This document shows positions 37,001 through 45,250 of a DNA stretch of 64,000 nt, piece after piece; the first letter of the stretch is position 1; every line of letters starts with the position of its first letter. The notes beneath the pieces are model-generated. The model had not been told where the DNA came from and searched no databases. It worked only from the letters and a program-made list of their open reading frames with translations. The position numbers and the translations under genes are program-made. Origin of the DNA: Janthinobacterium sp. PAMC25594 (GTDB taxonomy: Bacteria > Pseudomonadota > Gammaproteobacteria > Burkholderiales > Burkholderiaceae_D); the NCBI RefSeq assembly GCF_019443505.1, contig NZ_CP080377.1:434001-498000 (forward strand), read 5' to 3'.

Positions 37001-40000
37001 AACGGCGGCACCGTGATGGCCAGTAACGTTTTGCAGGTCACCAATCTGGTCGGTTCAGATTGCAGTGGCGGCCTGAGCGCCTGCGGCTTGACGGGCAGCG
37101 CCTCGGTCGCGAGCAAGAATGTCAGTGCGGGCGCCCAGGCGCTCGGGCTGGGAGGGCTGACCCTGACCGGCAGCAGTGCGCTCGATACCAACTACACGCT
37201 CACGGGCGCCAGCGGCACGGGCACCATCACGCCGCGCTCCCTGACGGTGTTCGCCAGCGGGACCAATCGCGTCTATAACGGCGGCACGACCGATATTGCC
37301 AACCTGACCCCGGACGACAACGTCGTGTTCGGCGACGCGCTGACGTATTCGTATACGTCTGCCAACTTCCTCGACAAGAACGTGGGCAATGGCAAGACCG
37401 TCAATGTGAGCGGCATCAGCATCGGCGGCCTGGATGCCGGCAACTATGCGCTGGCCAGCACGACTGCCGCCACGACAGCCAACATCACCCGGCGCGCGCT
37501 CGACGTGTTTGCCAGCGGGACCAACCGCGTCTATAACGGCGGTACCAGCGATGCCGTGACCTTGACGCCGGACGACAGCATCGTGTTCGGCGACCAGCTG
37601 ACTTATTCTTACAGCGCCGCCAATTTCCTGAATAAAAATGTCGGCACCGGCAAGACCGTCAATGTGACGGGAATCAGCCTGGGCGGCGCCGACGCGGGCA
37701 ACTACGCCATCGGCAGCACGAGCGCAACGACGCAGGCGAATATCACGGCGCGGCCGTTGTCTGTCTTCGCCAATGCCGGCAACCGTATTTACAACGGCAC
37801 CACCACCGCGCTGGCCACCTTGACGCCGGACGACAGCGTCGTGTTCGGCGACCAGCTGACTTATTCTTACAGCACCGCCAATTTCCTGAATAAAAATGTC
37901 GGCACCGGCAAGACCGTCAACGTGGGCGGCATCAGTATCGGCGGCGCGGATGCGGGCAATTACAGTCTCGACAGCTCCACGGCGACGACCCACGCCAACA
38001 TCACGCCGCGCTCACTGGCGGTGTTCGCCAGCGGGACCAATCGCGTCTACAACGGCGGCACGGTCGATATTGCCAACCTGACCCCGGACGACAGCGTCGT
38101 GTTCGGCGACGCGCTGACGTATTCGTACACGTCAGCCAACTTCCTCGACAAGAACGTGGGCAATGGCAAGACCGTCAATGTGAGCGGCATCAGCATCGGC
38201 GGCGCGGATGCGGGCAATTACAGTCTCGACAGCTCCACGGCGACGACCCACGCCAACATCACGCCGCGCTCACTGGCGGTGTTCGCCAGCGGGACCAATC
38301 GCGTCTACAACGGCGGCACGGTCGATATTGCCAACCTGACTCCGGACGACAGCGTCGTGTTCGGCGATGCGCTGACGTATTCGTACTCGTCGGCCAATTT
38401 CCTCGACAAGAACGTGGGCAATGGCAAGACCGTCAATGTGAGCGGCATCAGCATCGGCGGCCTGGATGCCGGCAACTATAGCCTGGCCAGCACGACTGCC
38501 GCCACGACAGCCAACATCACCCCGCGCGCCCTGCAAGTGTTCGCCAGCGGAAGCAACCGCGTCTATAACGGCGGCACCGGCGATGCCGTGACCTTGACGC
38601 CGGACGACAGCATCGTGTTCGGCGACCAGCTGACTTATTCTTACAGCACCGCCAATTTCCTGAATAAAAATGTCGGCACCGGCAAGACCGTCAACGTGGG
38701 CGGCATCAGTATCGGCGGCGCGGATGCGGGCAATTACAGTCTCGACAGCTCCACGGCGACGACCCACGCCAACATCACGCCGCGCCCACTGGCCGTCTTT
38801 GCCAGCGGGACCAATCGCGTGTATGACGGCGGCACGGCCGATATTGCCAACCTGACCCCGGACGACAGCGTCGTCACGGGTGACGTGCTGAGCTTTAGCT
38901 ATGCATCGGCCAATTTCCTGGACAAGAATGTCGGCGTCGGCAAAACGGTCAATGTGAGCGGCATCAGCATCGGCGGTAGTGACGGCGGAAATTACGCTCT
39001 GGAAAATACCACGGCCCTTACGCATGCCGATATCACGCCGCGCATGCTCAAGGTCAGTGCCAGCGGCGTCAATCGCGTGTATGACGGCAGCCGCAACGCG
39101 ACGCTCACCCTGGCCGATGACCGGGTTGCCGGCGATGTGCTGAGCGTTACCGACGAAGTGGCGACATTTTCCGACAAGAACGTCGGCACGGCAAAGGCCA
39201 TCAGCGTGACGGGCATCGCGGTCGCCGGCATCGACGCGGCCAACTATGCCTACAACACATCGGCCACGACCACGGCCGACATCACGGCGCGGGTCTTGAC
39301 GGTCAGCGCAAGCGGCGTAAACCGTATCTACAACGGCGGCACGGACGGCAGCGCGATACTGGCGGACAACCGGGTGGCGGGGGATCTGTTGACGCTGAGC
39401 GGCAATGCCAGCTTCGCGGACAAGAACGCCGGTGTGGGCAAGACTATGGGCGTCAGCAATATTGCGGCCAGCGGCGCCGATGTCGCCAACTATGTCCTGG
39501 GCGGCACGGGAGTCACCACCACGGCCAATATCACGCCGCGCGCGCTCACGGTGGGCGCCACGGGGATCGACCGGCAATTCGATGGAACCGTCGCCGCGAT
39601 GGTCGTGCTGGCTGACAACCGCATTGCTGGCGATCTGCTGACGCTCGCCGATGGCGCGGCCAGCTTCGCCACTGCCGATGTGGGCAGCAATAAGCCGGTC
39701 ACGGTCACGGGGATCAGTATCGCGGGTAGCGATGCCGCCAACTACAGCTTGCAAAACACCAGCACCAGCACCAGCACCATTGCCAGTATCCTGGCCGCAG
39801 GCGTCGAGCCGACCCGGGTGCCGCAATTGCCGGTCACCGTGCCTGTCGTTCCGGCACCGACCTCGGCGGCATCGCCGTTGACGCTGCAAGCGCCTGTGCC
39901 GGGTGGCCGGATCGCCGATGGCCAGCGCAATAGCGCTATCACGGTGTCGCTGGTGCGTCCGTTGTCGGATGGCCAGCCGGGCATGGTGAGCGTGTCGATT

Positions 40001-40261
40001 CCCAAAGATATGGTGAGCAAGGGTGACGCTTTCAGCTTTGCCTTGCCGGCGCCATTGACGGCGGCCCTGTCAGACCCGCGCGCGTCGGTGCGCATCAGCA
40101 GGACCGATGATGCGCCTCTGCCGGCATGGTTGCGCTACGTTGCGCAGACGCACAGTTTCGACGTCTCGGCCGCACCTGCCGGCGCGCTGCCGTTCGAAGT
40201 GAAAATCATGATCAATGGGAAACGGTGGATCCTGGTTCTGGCGGAGGGCACGGATAAATAG
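34070..40261 (+). CDS. TpsA exoprotein: filamentous haemagglutinin-type with GLUG and YDG repeats
   Basis: 2063 residues; ATG 34070 has AAGGAG at the right distance, although MNRIYRLIW (34082) is the usual ESPR start. The extended signal peptide (NRIYRLIWSEILGAWVAVAE) is cleaved near AAFA|APP. The TPS secretion domain follows (VNFAQPSASAVTLNRVLDAQ; NPNGVYFSPSA), with a GLUG region at about residues 620-830, one MBG-like module, about ten YDG-type repeats (1056-1907) and a short C-terminal domain ending in LVLAEGTDK. No toxin domain is seen. Likely a surface adhesin or biofilm filament. Exported by the upstream TpsB. Confidence 0.92.
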   Translation: MHASMNRIYRLIWSEILGAWVAVAENARGKGKRSGRTLLAPACAALGLGASMAAFAAPPAPTELPAGAKVVGGQVVITQNGAAMNIQQGTARGAIDWQTFNLGAKASVNFAQPSASAVTLNRVLDAQPSQIFGRITSNGQVFLSNPNGVYFSPSASVDVGGLVATTHNMSSADFMAGMNTFSRGGATGSVINEGSLHATLGGYIALLAPEVRNYGLIMARAGTVALASGEQIKLQFGDSNTLAGVVVTPSAIAALVENRQAVLAPGGTIIMSAQAANRLMGGVINNSGALEANGLTSDGGRIMLTASDQISAGGSISANAAPGSTGRGGTVTVIADLANAASRTDVSGSFSARGGDSGGDGGFIETSASHLTIRDATRVDARATHGKSGRWLLDPDGFTIAASGGDISGATLSSNLATADVAIASTNGGGSDGNVTVNDAVTWSANKLTLTATNDVNINAVMTASGTASLDLEPTAGKVNTSFGAGNTFKGKVNFAGSGTLTIKNQVYTVINSLGADRNDMTPGTLQGVQASQNAFYALGSDIDATSTAAWNASGAIGMQQFSISWGAFDGLGHVIIAPTINNQSSLFASLYGDNTVQLRNLGIVGGTVNGAQYASGMVGRSWGSISNSFSTMNVTGFNNTGGLVGESQAGIITNSYAGGTISGTTNVGGLVGRMFGGQTINSYASGNVTGTTAFIGGLAGVNYFGTISSSYASGNVTGSQAVGGLVGLNQAAGGSGSNIINTYATGAVNGNTNVGGLVGENGSNISNSYAVGAVTINNGNTSVGGLVGTLTVDGANSPSVISNSFWDTQTSGQPASAGGTGKTTTEMKAMGTFTGAGWNFSSAPVWQIKASVNNGYPCLTAFANCTISKPLSVHVNSSQSSNIYGDLVGTFTYSLFNGSTLLDANGMAALGLDVSGSALFGGAPSVGSNAGHYQIIYNSGLVLGGVNAGDYVFLADAGLSYTVFKRPLGLVATREYNGGTVMASNVLQVTNLVGSDCSGGLSACGLTGSASVASKNVSAGAQALGLGGLTLTGSSALDTNYTLTGASGTGTITPRSLTVFASGTNRVYNGGTTDIANLTPDDNVVFGDALTYSYTSANFLDKNVGNGKTVNVSGISIGGLDAGNYALASTTAATTANITRRALDVFASGTNRVYNGGTSDAVTLTPDDSIVFGDQLTYSYSAANFLNKNVGTGKTVNVTGISLGGADAGNYAIGSTSATTQANITARPLSVFANAGNRIYNGTTTALATLTPDDSVVFGDQLTYSYSTANFLNKNVGTGKTVNVGGISIGGADAGNYSLDSSTATTHANITPRSLAVFASGTNRVYNGGTVDIANLTPDDSVVFGDALTYSYTSANFLDKNVGNGKTVNVSGISIGGADAGNYSLDSSTATTHANITPRSLAVFASGTNRVYNGGTVDIANLTPDDSVVFGDALTYSYSSANFLDKNVGNGKTVNVSGISIGGLDAGNYSLASTTAATTANITPRALQVFASGSNRVYNGGTGDAVTLTPDDSIVFGDQLTYSYSTANFLNKNVGTGKTVNVGGISIGGADAGNYSLDSSTATTHANITPRPLAVFASGTNRVYDGGTADIANLTPDDSVVTGDVLSFSYASANFLDKNVGVGKTVNVSGISIGGSDGGNYALENTTALTHADITPRMLKVSASGVNRVYDGSRNATLTLADDRVAGDVLSVTDEVATFSDKNVGTAKAISVTGIAVAGIDAANYAYNTSATTTADITARVLTVSASGVNRIYNGGTDGSAILADNRVAGDLLTLSGNASFADKNAGVGKTMGVSNIAASGADVANYVLGGTGVTTTANITPRALTVGATGIDRQFDGTVAAMVVLADNRIAGDLLTLADGAASFATADVGSNKPVTVTGISIAGSDAANYSLQNTSTSTSTIASILAAGVEPTRVPQLPVTVPVVPAPTSAASPLTLQAPVPGGRIADGQRNSAITVSLVRPLSDGQPGMVSVSIPKDMVSKGDAFSFALPAPLTAALSDPRASVRISRTDDAPLPAWLRYVAQTHSFDVSAAPAGALPFEVKIMINGKRWILVLAEGTDK
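35930..36500 (+). repeat. GLUG-motif repeats in tpsA
   Basis: About six copies of a 24-30-residue unit with consensus (N/S)SY(A/S)xGxVxGxxxVGGLVG, for example NTGGLVGES, NVGGLVGRM, AVGGLVGLN, NVGGLVGEN, SVGGLVGTL. GLUG motifs occur in surface beta-helix proteins. The block ends in the usual SFWDTQTSGQ / GTGKTTTEMK closing segment. Confidence 0.85.
37235..39790 (+). repeat. Tandem YDG-type repeats in tpsA, about 85 residues each
   Basis: Ten units begin R(S/A/P)L.V(F/S)ASGxNRVYNGG and end xxANITP. Units 1-7 are 255 bp long with strong DNA identity, notably units 4 and 5 (from about 38005 and 38260), which share long identical stretches. Units 8-10 are shorter and diverged. Halves are shuffled: unit 6 starts like unit 2 and ends exactly like unit 3; unit 5 ends like unit 1. 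This indicates recombination between repeats. Confidence 0.88.
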
Positions 40262-40296
40262 CGCCTGAGCGCTGCTGGCCGACTCAGGTTTCCCGC

Positions 40297-40662
40297 TCAG
40301 GACTGGTCCCACACCTCGACCGTCAATACCTGCCCGGGTGGGCAAGCGGCGATGCGGTCGCGGTGCAGCGTGATGCTGCCGGGCCAGCCGGCGAGCCGGT
40401 CTTCCTGAAAGACGCCTTCCTGCGCCTCGGCGATGCCGCTGGCCAGGAGCGGCGTCAGGTCCGACGCCCGTACCGTGTAGCGGTTCGGAAAGCCGTTGCA
40501 GCTCAGCTGGCTCGCCTTGCCTTGTTCACACAATTGCGTGATCCAGCCCAGGCCGCCCAAGCCCGCTTCCCAAGTAGCCAGGATGGCGTTCTTGTTGACC
40601 TTGGCCAGGTCGGCCATCTGTTCCGGTGTTTCTGTCGAGATAATGGTCCACCAGCCTGACAT
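40297..40662 (-). CDS. Hypothetical protein, last gene of the selenium/PhnCDE-like operon
   Basis: 121 residues, ATG 40662 behind AAGGAA, 27 bases after the permease stop, so it is almost surely in the operon. Small, soluble, no signal peptide, three Cys (QLCEQG, LSCNGF, AACPPG). Predicted N-terminal helices (TPEQMADLAKVNKNAILATW) and a beta-rich second half (PGSITLHRDRIAACPPGQVL). Family not recognised. Operon position suggests a part in anion transport or selenium handling, but this is inference only. Confidence 0.65.
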   Translation of the reverse strand: MSGWWTIISTETPEQMADLAKVNKNAILATWEAGLGGLGWITQLCEQGKASQLSCNGFPNRYTVRASDLTPLLASGIAEAQEGVFQEDRLAGWPGSITLHRDRIAACPPGQVLTVEVWDQS

Positions 40663-40689
40663 CGGTATTCCTTGTGAAAAGTAAAAAAA

Positions 40690-41490
40690 TCAACGGGTCA
40701 TGGCGCGGCGCAGCACATAGCTGAGGCCATCGACGGCGGCCACCATCAGCAGCATGGCGACGATGACGGTCGCGGCGCTCTGCATCTGGAACAGCGACAG
40801 ATGGTATTTCAGCATCTGCCCCAGGCCGCCCGCACCGACGACGCCGAGGATGGCGGCGGCGCGGATATTGTTTTCCCAGCGGTACAGCGTATACGACATC
40901 ATCTGCGGCCCGCATTGCGGCAAGGTCGCGTACAAAAAGGCCACGGCGGGCCGGGCGCCGTTGATGCGCAAGGTGGCGGCGGGCAGGGGCGGGCAGTTTT
41001 CAAACGCATCGGCAAACAATCGGCCCAGCACGCCCACCGTGTGCAGGGCCAGCGCCAGGGTACCCGCGAACGGGCCGAGGCCGGCGGCGATCAGCAAAAT
41101 CGAGGCCCACACCAGTTCGGGGATCGAGCGCAGCACGTTCAAGATTGCGCGCGTGGCGTTGCGCGCCAGCTTGCCGAAACGCCCGCTGGCGGGCAGGGCC
41201 AGCAGCGCGCCCAGCACGGCGGCGATCACCGTGCCGATGGCCGACATGGCCAGGGTCTCGAAGGTGGCCACGCCGACTTTCATCAGAAAGTCGGGCGCCA
41301 GCTCGGGCGGGGCGAAGCCGTGCAGGAAATCGGCGCTCGTGCGCACGGCGTCGGCACTGAAGAACTCGCCCCATTTCAGGGGCAGGGTGGCGAAGCTGGC
41401 GATGACCAGCAGCAGCAAGCCGGCCAGCAAGGCCCAGGTGGACCCGCGCACGCGAGGGGACACCGGCAGCATGGATGTGTCGCCCTTCAT
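40690..41490 (-). CDS. phnE: PhnE-type ABC permease, second copy
   Basis: 266 residues; ATG 41490 overlaps the preceding permease stop (ATGA). Hydrophobic helices throughout; binding-protein-dependent permease signature with the EAA-like loop GARPAVAFLYATLPQCGPQM and VGAGGLGQMLKYHLSLF. Closest in type to PhnE of phosphonate importers. With the first PhnE-like protein it would form a heterodimeric channel. The symbol names the family; the selenium-cluster context argues against phosphonate as substrate. Confidence 0.82.
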   Translation of the reverse strand: MKGDTSMLPVSPRVRGSTWALLAGLLLLVIASFATLPLKWGEFFSADAVRTSADFLHGFAPPELAPDFLMKVGVATFETLAMSAIGTVIAAVLGALLALPASGRFGKLARNATRAILNVLRSIPELVWASILLIAAGLGPFAGTLALALHTVGVLGRLFADAFENCPPLPAATLRINGARPAVAFLYATLPQCGPQMMSYTLYRWENNIRAAAILGVVGAGGLGQMLKYHLSLFQMQSAATVIVAMLLMVAAVDGLSYVLRRAMTR

Positions 41491-42323
41491 GCCAGCCTCC
41501 GGCGCAGCATGGCGGAAACGGCATCGGCGCCTGCCACCAGCAGCACGAACACCATCAGCATGGTGGCCAATTCATTGCCCGCCATCATCTTCATCGATTC
41601 ATCCATGCGCTGCCCCAGGCCGCCCGCGCCGACAAAACCCATGACGACGGAACCGCGGATCGCGCATTCCCAGCGGTAAATCGTGTATGACACCAGTTCC
41701 GCGGCCGATTCGGGCAGGGCGCCGTACAGCAATGCTTTTAATCTGCCGCTGCCGTTGTGCAATAGCGCGTTGCAGGCGGACGCATCCGACGATTCGAGGA
41801 TTTCCGCATACACCTTGCCCAGCATGCCGCAATACGTGAGCGCGATGGCGATCACGCCGGCCGTCGGCCCCAGGCCGACGATGCGCACTAATAGCAATGC
41901 CCAGACCAGCTCCGGCACGCTGCGCAGCAGCACCAGCAGCGCGCGCACGCAATGGCGCACGCTGGCGGCCAGCGGCGACACCCGGCCGGAGCCGATGCGC
42001 GAAATCGACAAACGCTCCGTCACCAGCAAGGTCAATGGGATGGCGCCCAGCATGGCCAGCGCCATGCCGGCCGTGGCCATGGCGATGGTTTCCCAACTGG
42101 AAATGGCCACCAGTTGCAAAAATTCCAGCGAGTGGGCGGGCGGCACGAAGCTGGCAAGGAATTGCCAGGTGGCTGCCAGGCTTTGCGCATCGAACAGTAT
42201 CCACGGCTTGAATTCGGCCTGCACCAGCATCGGCCACAGCACGAGCAGCACGACGGCAGCTGCGCTCAAGCGGCCGCGCCAGGCGGGGTCGCGCGGCATG
42301 GCGGCGTTGGCGCTCTTCAGCAA
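41487..42323 (-). CDS. phnE: PhnE-type ABC permease, first copy
   Basis: 278 residues, ATG 42323, overlapping phnC by 7 bases. Helices include LSAAAVVLLVLWPMLVQAEF and IAMATAGMALAMLGAIPLTL; the EAA-like loop is GRLKALLYGALPESAAELVS and the helix after it has VVMGFVGAGGLGQRMDES. Homologous to the following permease but clearly diverged, so the transporter has two distinct membrane subunits. Part of the importer that follows mnmH-selD. Confidence 0.82.
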   Translation of the reverse strand: MLKSANAAMPRDPAWRGRLSAAAVVLLVLWPMLVQAEFKPWILFDAQSLAATWQFLASFVPPAHSLEFLQLVAISSWETIAMATAGMALAMLGAIPLTLLVTERLSISRIGSGRVSPLAASVRHCVRALLVLLRSVPELVWALLLVRIVGLGPTAGVIAIALTYCGMLGKVYAEILESSDASACNALLHNGSGRLKALLYGALPESAAELVSYTIYRWECAIRGSVVMGFVGAGGLGQRMDESMKMMAGNELATMLMVFVLLVAGADAVSAMLRRRLA

Positions 42324-43129
42324 AGGGGCCTCGCGGCGTCCAGCTTCGCGTCCACTGCCTCGAACTGCGGCGCGGGATCGGCCTTGTTGCGGTACAGTTC
42401 GGCGATCATGGCGTCGCTGACCTCGCTAGCAGGCAAGTCGAAGACGATCTTGCCGTCGCGCAAGGCGACGATGCGCGCAAAGCAGGCGCGCGCGATCTCC
42501 ACCTGATGCAGGCTGCAGATCAGGGTGGCGTTGCGCGCCGTCGCTTCCGCCTGCAGCACATGGATCGTCTGCAAAGCCAAAGTGGGGTCGAGCGCGGACA
42601 ACGGTTCGTCGACGAGGAACGCTTGCGCATTCGACACGAGCGCGCGCGCCATGCCACAGCGCTGGCGTTCACCGCCGGACAGGCGGTCGACCCGCGCATA
42701 CAGTTTATCCTGCAGGTTGAATTTACCTAACGCTTCCCACGCGGCGCGCGGATCGACGGGCGCCAGCAGCGAACGGATGGCCGTCCACAAGCTCCAATGG
42801 GGCAGGCGGCCCGCCAGCACGGCGTTGACGACGCGCTGGCGCGGCGGCAGCGGTGGCGTTTGCGGCGCCAAAAACAGGCGCGCGCGCAAGGCGTGGCGCG
42901 CGGCGCTGCCCAGCTGCCAGGGAGAGCTGCCGAGGACGCTCAAGGTGCCGGACTCGGGGCGCAGCGCGCAGGCCAGCGTATGCAGCAAACTGGTCTTGCC
43001 GGCGCCGGACGGCCCGATCAGGGCGATCTGTTCGCCCTGGGCCACGTCCAGATCCAGCTCGCGCAGGGCCAGCGCACTGCCGGCGGCGCCCGCGTGGTGG
43101 ACGCTGACCTTGTGAAGTTGGAATGTCAT
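42317..43129 (-). CDS. phnC: PhnC-type ABC transporter ATP-binding protein
   Basis: 270 residues, ATG 43129. Walker A GPSGAGKTSLLH, Q-loop in LFLAPQTPPLP, signature LSGGERQRCGMARALV, Walker B AFLVDEPLSALD, switch His in CSLHQVEIA. Energises import by the PhnE pair. A 124-bp gap with paired palindromes separates it from the binding protein gene. The family also includes phosphonate and phosphite importers. Confidence 0.85.
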   Translation of the reverse strand: MTFQLHKVSVHHAGAAGSALALRELDLDVAQGEQIALIGPSGAGKTSLLHTLACALRPESGTLSVLGSSPWQLGSAARHALRARLFLAPQTPPLPPRQRVVNAVLAGRLPHWSLWTAIRSLLAPVDPRAAWEALGKFNLQDKLYARVDRLSGGERQRCGMARALVSNAQAFLVDEPLSALDPTLALQTIHVLQAEATARNATLICSLHQVEIARACFARIVALRDGKIVFDLPASEVSDAMIAELYRNKADPAPQFEAVDAKLDAARPLC

Positions 43130-43156
43130 GCTATGTTCGGTGTGGGGCGTTGGTGT

Positions 43157-43242
43157 GTCGGATTACGCGGCTGCGCCGCTAATCCGACCTACGCCATGCG
43201 ACGGCAGCGTAGGTCGGATTAGGCCGGAGGCCGTAATCCGAC
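43157..43242. repeat. Twin palindromes between binding-protein and ATPase genes
   Basis: Palindrome 1 (43157-43188) reads GTCGGATTACGCGG...CCGCTAATCCGAC; palindrome 2 (43213-43242) reads GTCGGATTAGGCC...GGCCGTAATCCGAC. A further CCTACG/CGTAGG pair joins them. This resembles widespread REP-like elements. In the operon it could stabilise the upstream phnD-like transcript and reduce readthrough, giving more binding protein than ATPase. Confidence 0.8.
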
Positions 43243-43253
43243 AGATTCAGCAA

Positions 43254-44123
43254 TTATTTCAACAGCTTCGCATCGCGCGCAGCCGCTTCGATATCCTTGT
43301 AGTTCTCGGCCTTGGTCGGGATGAACTTCGTGGCGCGCTGCAAGTCCAGGATTTCCTTGCCTTCCGGCGTGGAAGCATCGAGCGCCAGGAAGGCGTCCGT
43401 CAGCTTCTTGCGCACGACGGGGTTCATGTCGGCGCGCACGCTCCAGTTGTAATCGTAGTAGCCCGGTGTCGTGTAGAACACGCGCACCTTGCTGGGATCG
43501 ACTTTTTTCGCTTCCACCAGTTTTTCCCACACGGAGATGTTCAAGGTGCCGGCATCGACCTTGCCGCCGGCCACGGCCGCCACGGTGGCGTCATGCGCGC
43601 CCGAGAACGCGATGCGCTTCATGTCCGTGTCCGGGTTGATCTTGGCGGCCAGCAGGTAGTAACGGGGCATCAAGTGGCCCGAAGTCGACGATTCCGAACC
43701 AAACGTGAAATTCTTGCCCTTCAGGTCCGACAATTGATTGATGTCCTTGCTGGTGGTGACGAACACGGAGCGGAACTTCGTGTCTTCCTCGCGCTGTACC
43801 AGCGGCACGATCTTGCCGCCGCTGCGCACGTTCGCTTGCACGAAGGTAAAACCGCCGAACCAGACCATGTCGAGCTTGTTATTGATCAAGCCTTCCACGG
43901 ACGCCGCGTAATCGGTGACGGGCGTAAATTCCACCTTCATGCCCAGCTTCTTCTCCAGATAGCTGCCCAGCGGCTTGAACTTGCGCTGCAATTCCGTCGG
44001 CGCTTCGTCGGGGATGGCGGACACGCGCAACACTTGCTGCGCCTGCGCCAGGCCGCTGTGGATGGCCAAGGTGGCGGCGACGGTGGCCAGGATGGCGGGG
44101 AACTTGTTGGAGAACGTGGTCAT
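43254..44123 (-). CDS. phnD: PhnD-family periplasmic binding protein, probable selenium oxyanion type
   Basis: 289 residues; ATG 44123 (MTTFSNKFPAILATVAATLA, signal peptide to GLAQA) has AAAGG upstream; an ATG at 44150 is possible. Family marks: RVSAIPDEAPTELQRKFKPL, KLDMVWFGGFTF, FGSESSTSGHLMPRYY, and GAHDATVAAVAGGKVDAGTL. It is the solute receptor for the downstream ABC proteins. Placed directly after selD, it fits the group that databases call putative selenate ABC binding proteins rather than true phosphonate receptors. The substrate is inferred from gene order. Confidence 0.8.
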   Translation of the reverse strand: MTTFSNKFPAILATVAATLAIHSGLAQAQQVLRVSAIPDEAPTELQRKFKPLGSYLEKKLGMKVEFTPVTDYAASVEGLINNKLDMVWFGGFTFVQANVRSGGKIVPLVQREEDTKFRSVFVTTSKDINQLSDLKGKNFTFGSESSTSGHLMPRYYLLAAKINPDTDMKRIAFSGAHDATVAAVAGGKVDAGTLNISVWEKLVEAKKVDPSKVRVFYTTPGYYDYNWSVRADMNPVVRKKLTDAFLALDASTPEGKEILDLQRATKFIPTKAENYKDIEAAARDAKLLK

Positions 44124-44149
44124 GGGACTGCCTTTGAAAAGATTGTTCA

Positions 44150-45205
44150 TTAATATACGGAAACCCCGGTACTGCCATCCTGCATCTCGCCGATGACGAC
44201 GGCGTCGCCAAAGCCTTCGGCGCGGAAAATCGCCAGCACTTGCTCGACGGCTTCCGGCGCGCACGCCACCAGCAGGGGGCCGGCCGTCTGCGGGTCCGTC
44301 AGGATCGCCTTGTCGATGGCGCTTAAATTGTCGGCCAGCGTCACTTGTGCGCCGTATCCCTGCCAGTTGCGGCCGGAGGCGCCCGTGATGTTGCCATTTT
44401 GCGCCAGCTGCTGCACTTGCGGCAGCAGCGGCACGTCAGCCATGGCGATGCTCGCCTGCAACTTGGCGCCGCGCGCCAGTTCCAGCGTGTGGCCCAGCAA
44501 GCCGAAGCCCGTCACGTCCGTCAGCGCATGCACGCCATCGAGCAGGGCCAGTTTCTTGCCCGGGGTATTCAATTTGGTGGTGTTATCGATCAAGGACGCG
44601 TAGCCATCCGCGTCCAGCGCATTCTTTTTCAGCGCGGCCGACAGGATGCCCACGCCGATCGGCTTGCCCAATACCAGTTTGTCGCCGGCGCGCGCGCCCG
44701 CGTTGCGCTTCACCTGCGACGGGTGGACCAGGCCCAGCACGACCAGGCCATAGATCGGCTCGACGGAATCGATGGTGTGGCCGCCCGCGATGGGGATGCC
44801 GGCCTGGGCGCAGATGGTTTCGCCGCCTTTCAAGATGAGGCCGATGGTTTCCACGGGCAGCTTGTTGATCGGCATGCCGACCAGGGCCAGCGCCATGATG
44901 GGCGTGCCGCCCATGGCGTACACGTCGGAAATGGCGTTGGTGGCGGCGATGCGGCCAAAATCGAACGGGTCGTCGACGATGGGCATGAAGAAATCCGTCG
45001 TGGCGATCAGCGCCTGCTCGTCGTTGAGCTGATAGACGGCCGCGTCATCCGAGGTTTCTATGCCGACCAGCAATTCCTTCGGCAGTGGAAAGCCGCCGCT
45101 GCCCTTTAAAATGTCGGCCAGCACGCCGGGCGCGATTTTGCAGCCGCAGCCGCCGCCATGGGCAAATTCGGTCAATCGGATTGGGGTTGGATCGCTATCG
45201 GACAT
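44150..45205 (-). CDS. selD: Selenide, water dikinase (selenophosphate synthase)
   Basis: 351 residues; ATG 45205 preferred because AGGA lies correctly upstream (ATG 45214 is the alternative). Catalytic segment FAHGGGCGCKIAPGVLADIL has Cys, not selenocysteine, and the essential Lys. DDAAVYQL and TTDFFMPIVDDPFDFGRIAA bind Mg-ATP, followed by NAISDVYAMGG and TDVTGFGLLGH. Makes selenophosphate from selenide and ATP for mnmH next door. No selA/selB is in the window. It runs into the PhnD-type gene 27 bases later. Confidence 0.96.
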   Translation of the reverse strand: MSDSDPTPIRLTEFAHGGGCGCKIAPGVLADILKGSGGFPLPKELLVGIETSDDAAVYQLNDEQALIATTDFFMPIVDDPFDFGRIAATNAISDVYAMGGTPIMALALVGMPINKLPVETIGLILKGGETICAQAGIPIAGGHTIDSVEPIYGLVVLGLVHPSQVKRNAGARAGDKLVLGKPIGVGILSAALKKNALDADGYASLIDNTTKLNTPGKKLALLDGVHALTDVTGFGLLGHTLELARGAKLQASIAMADVPLLPQVQQLAQNGNITGASGRNWQGYGAQVTLADNLSAIDKAILTDPQTAGPLLVACAPEAVEQVLAIFRAEGFGDAVVIGEMQDGSTGVSVY

Positions 45206-45250
45206 GGTCGTCATCCTGCTGAAAAAAAGTATGAAAGGCGGCGCCAGCGT

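Noticed and set aside
37055..39889. Long minus-strand frames opposite the tpsA repeats
   Set aside because: They repeat because the coding strand repeats; the proteins have no sensible fold and no start sites.
43157..43242. CRISPR-like repeat
   Set aside because: Only two palindromic units with different loops and no regular spacing or cas genes.
40690..44123. Plain phosphonate uptake operon
   Set aside because: No C-P lyase or phosphonatase gene nearby, and the cluster is continuous with selD and mnmH.
44150..45205. Selenocysteine-containing SelD
   Set aside because: The catalytic position is an ordinary Cys codon and no in-frame TGA is present.
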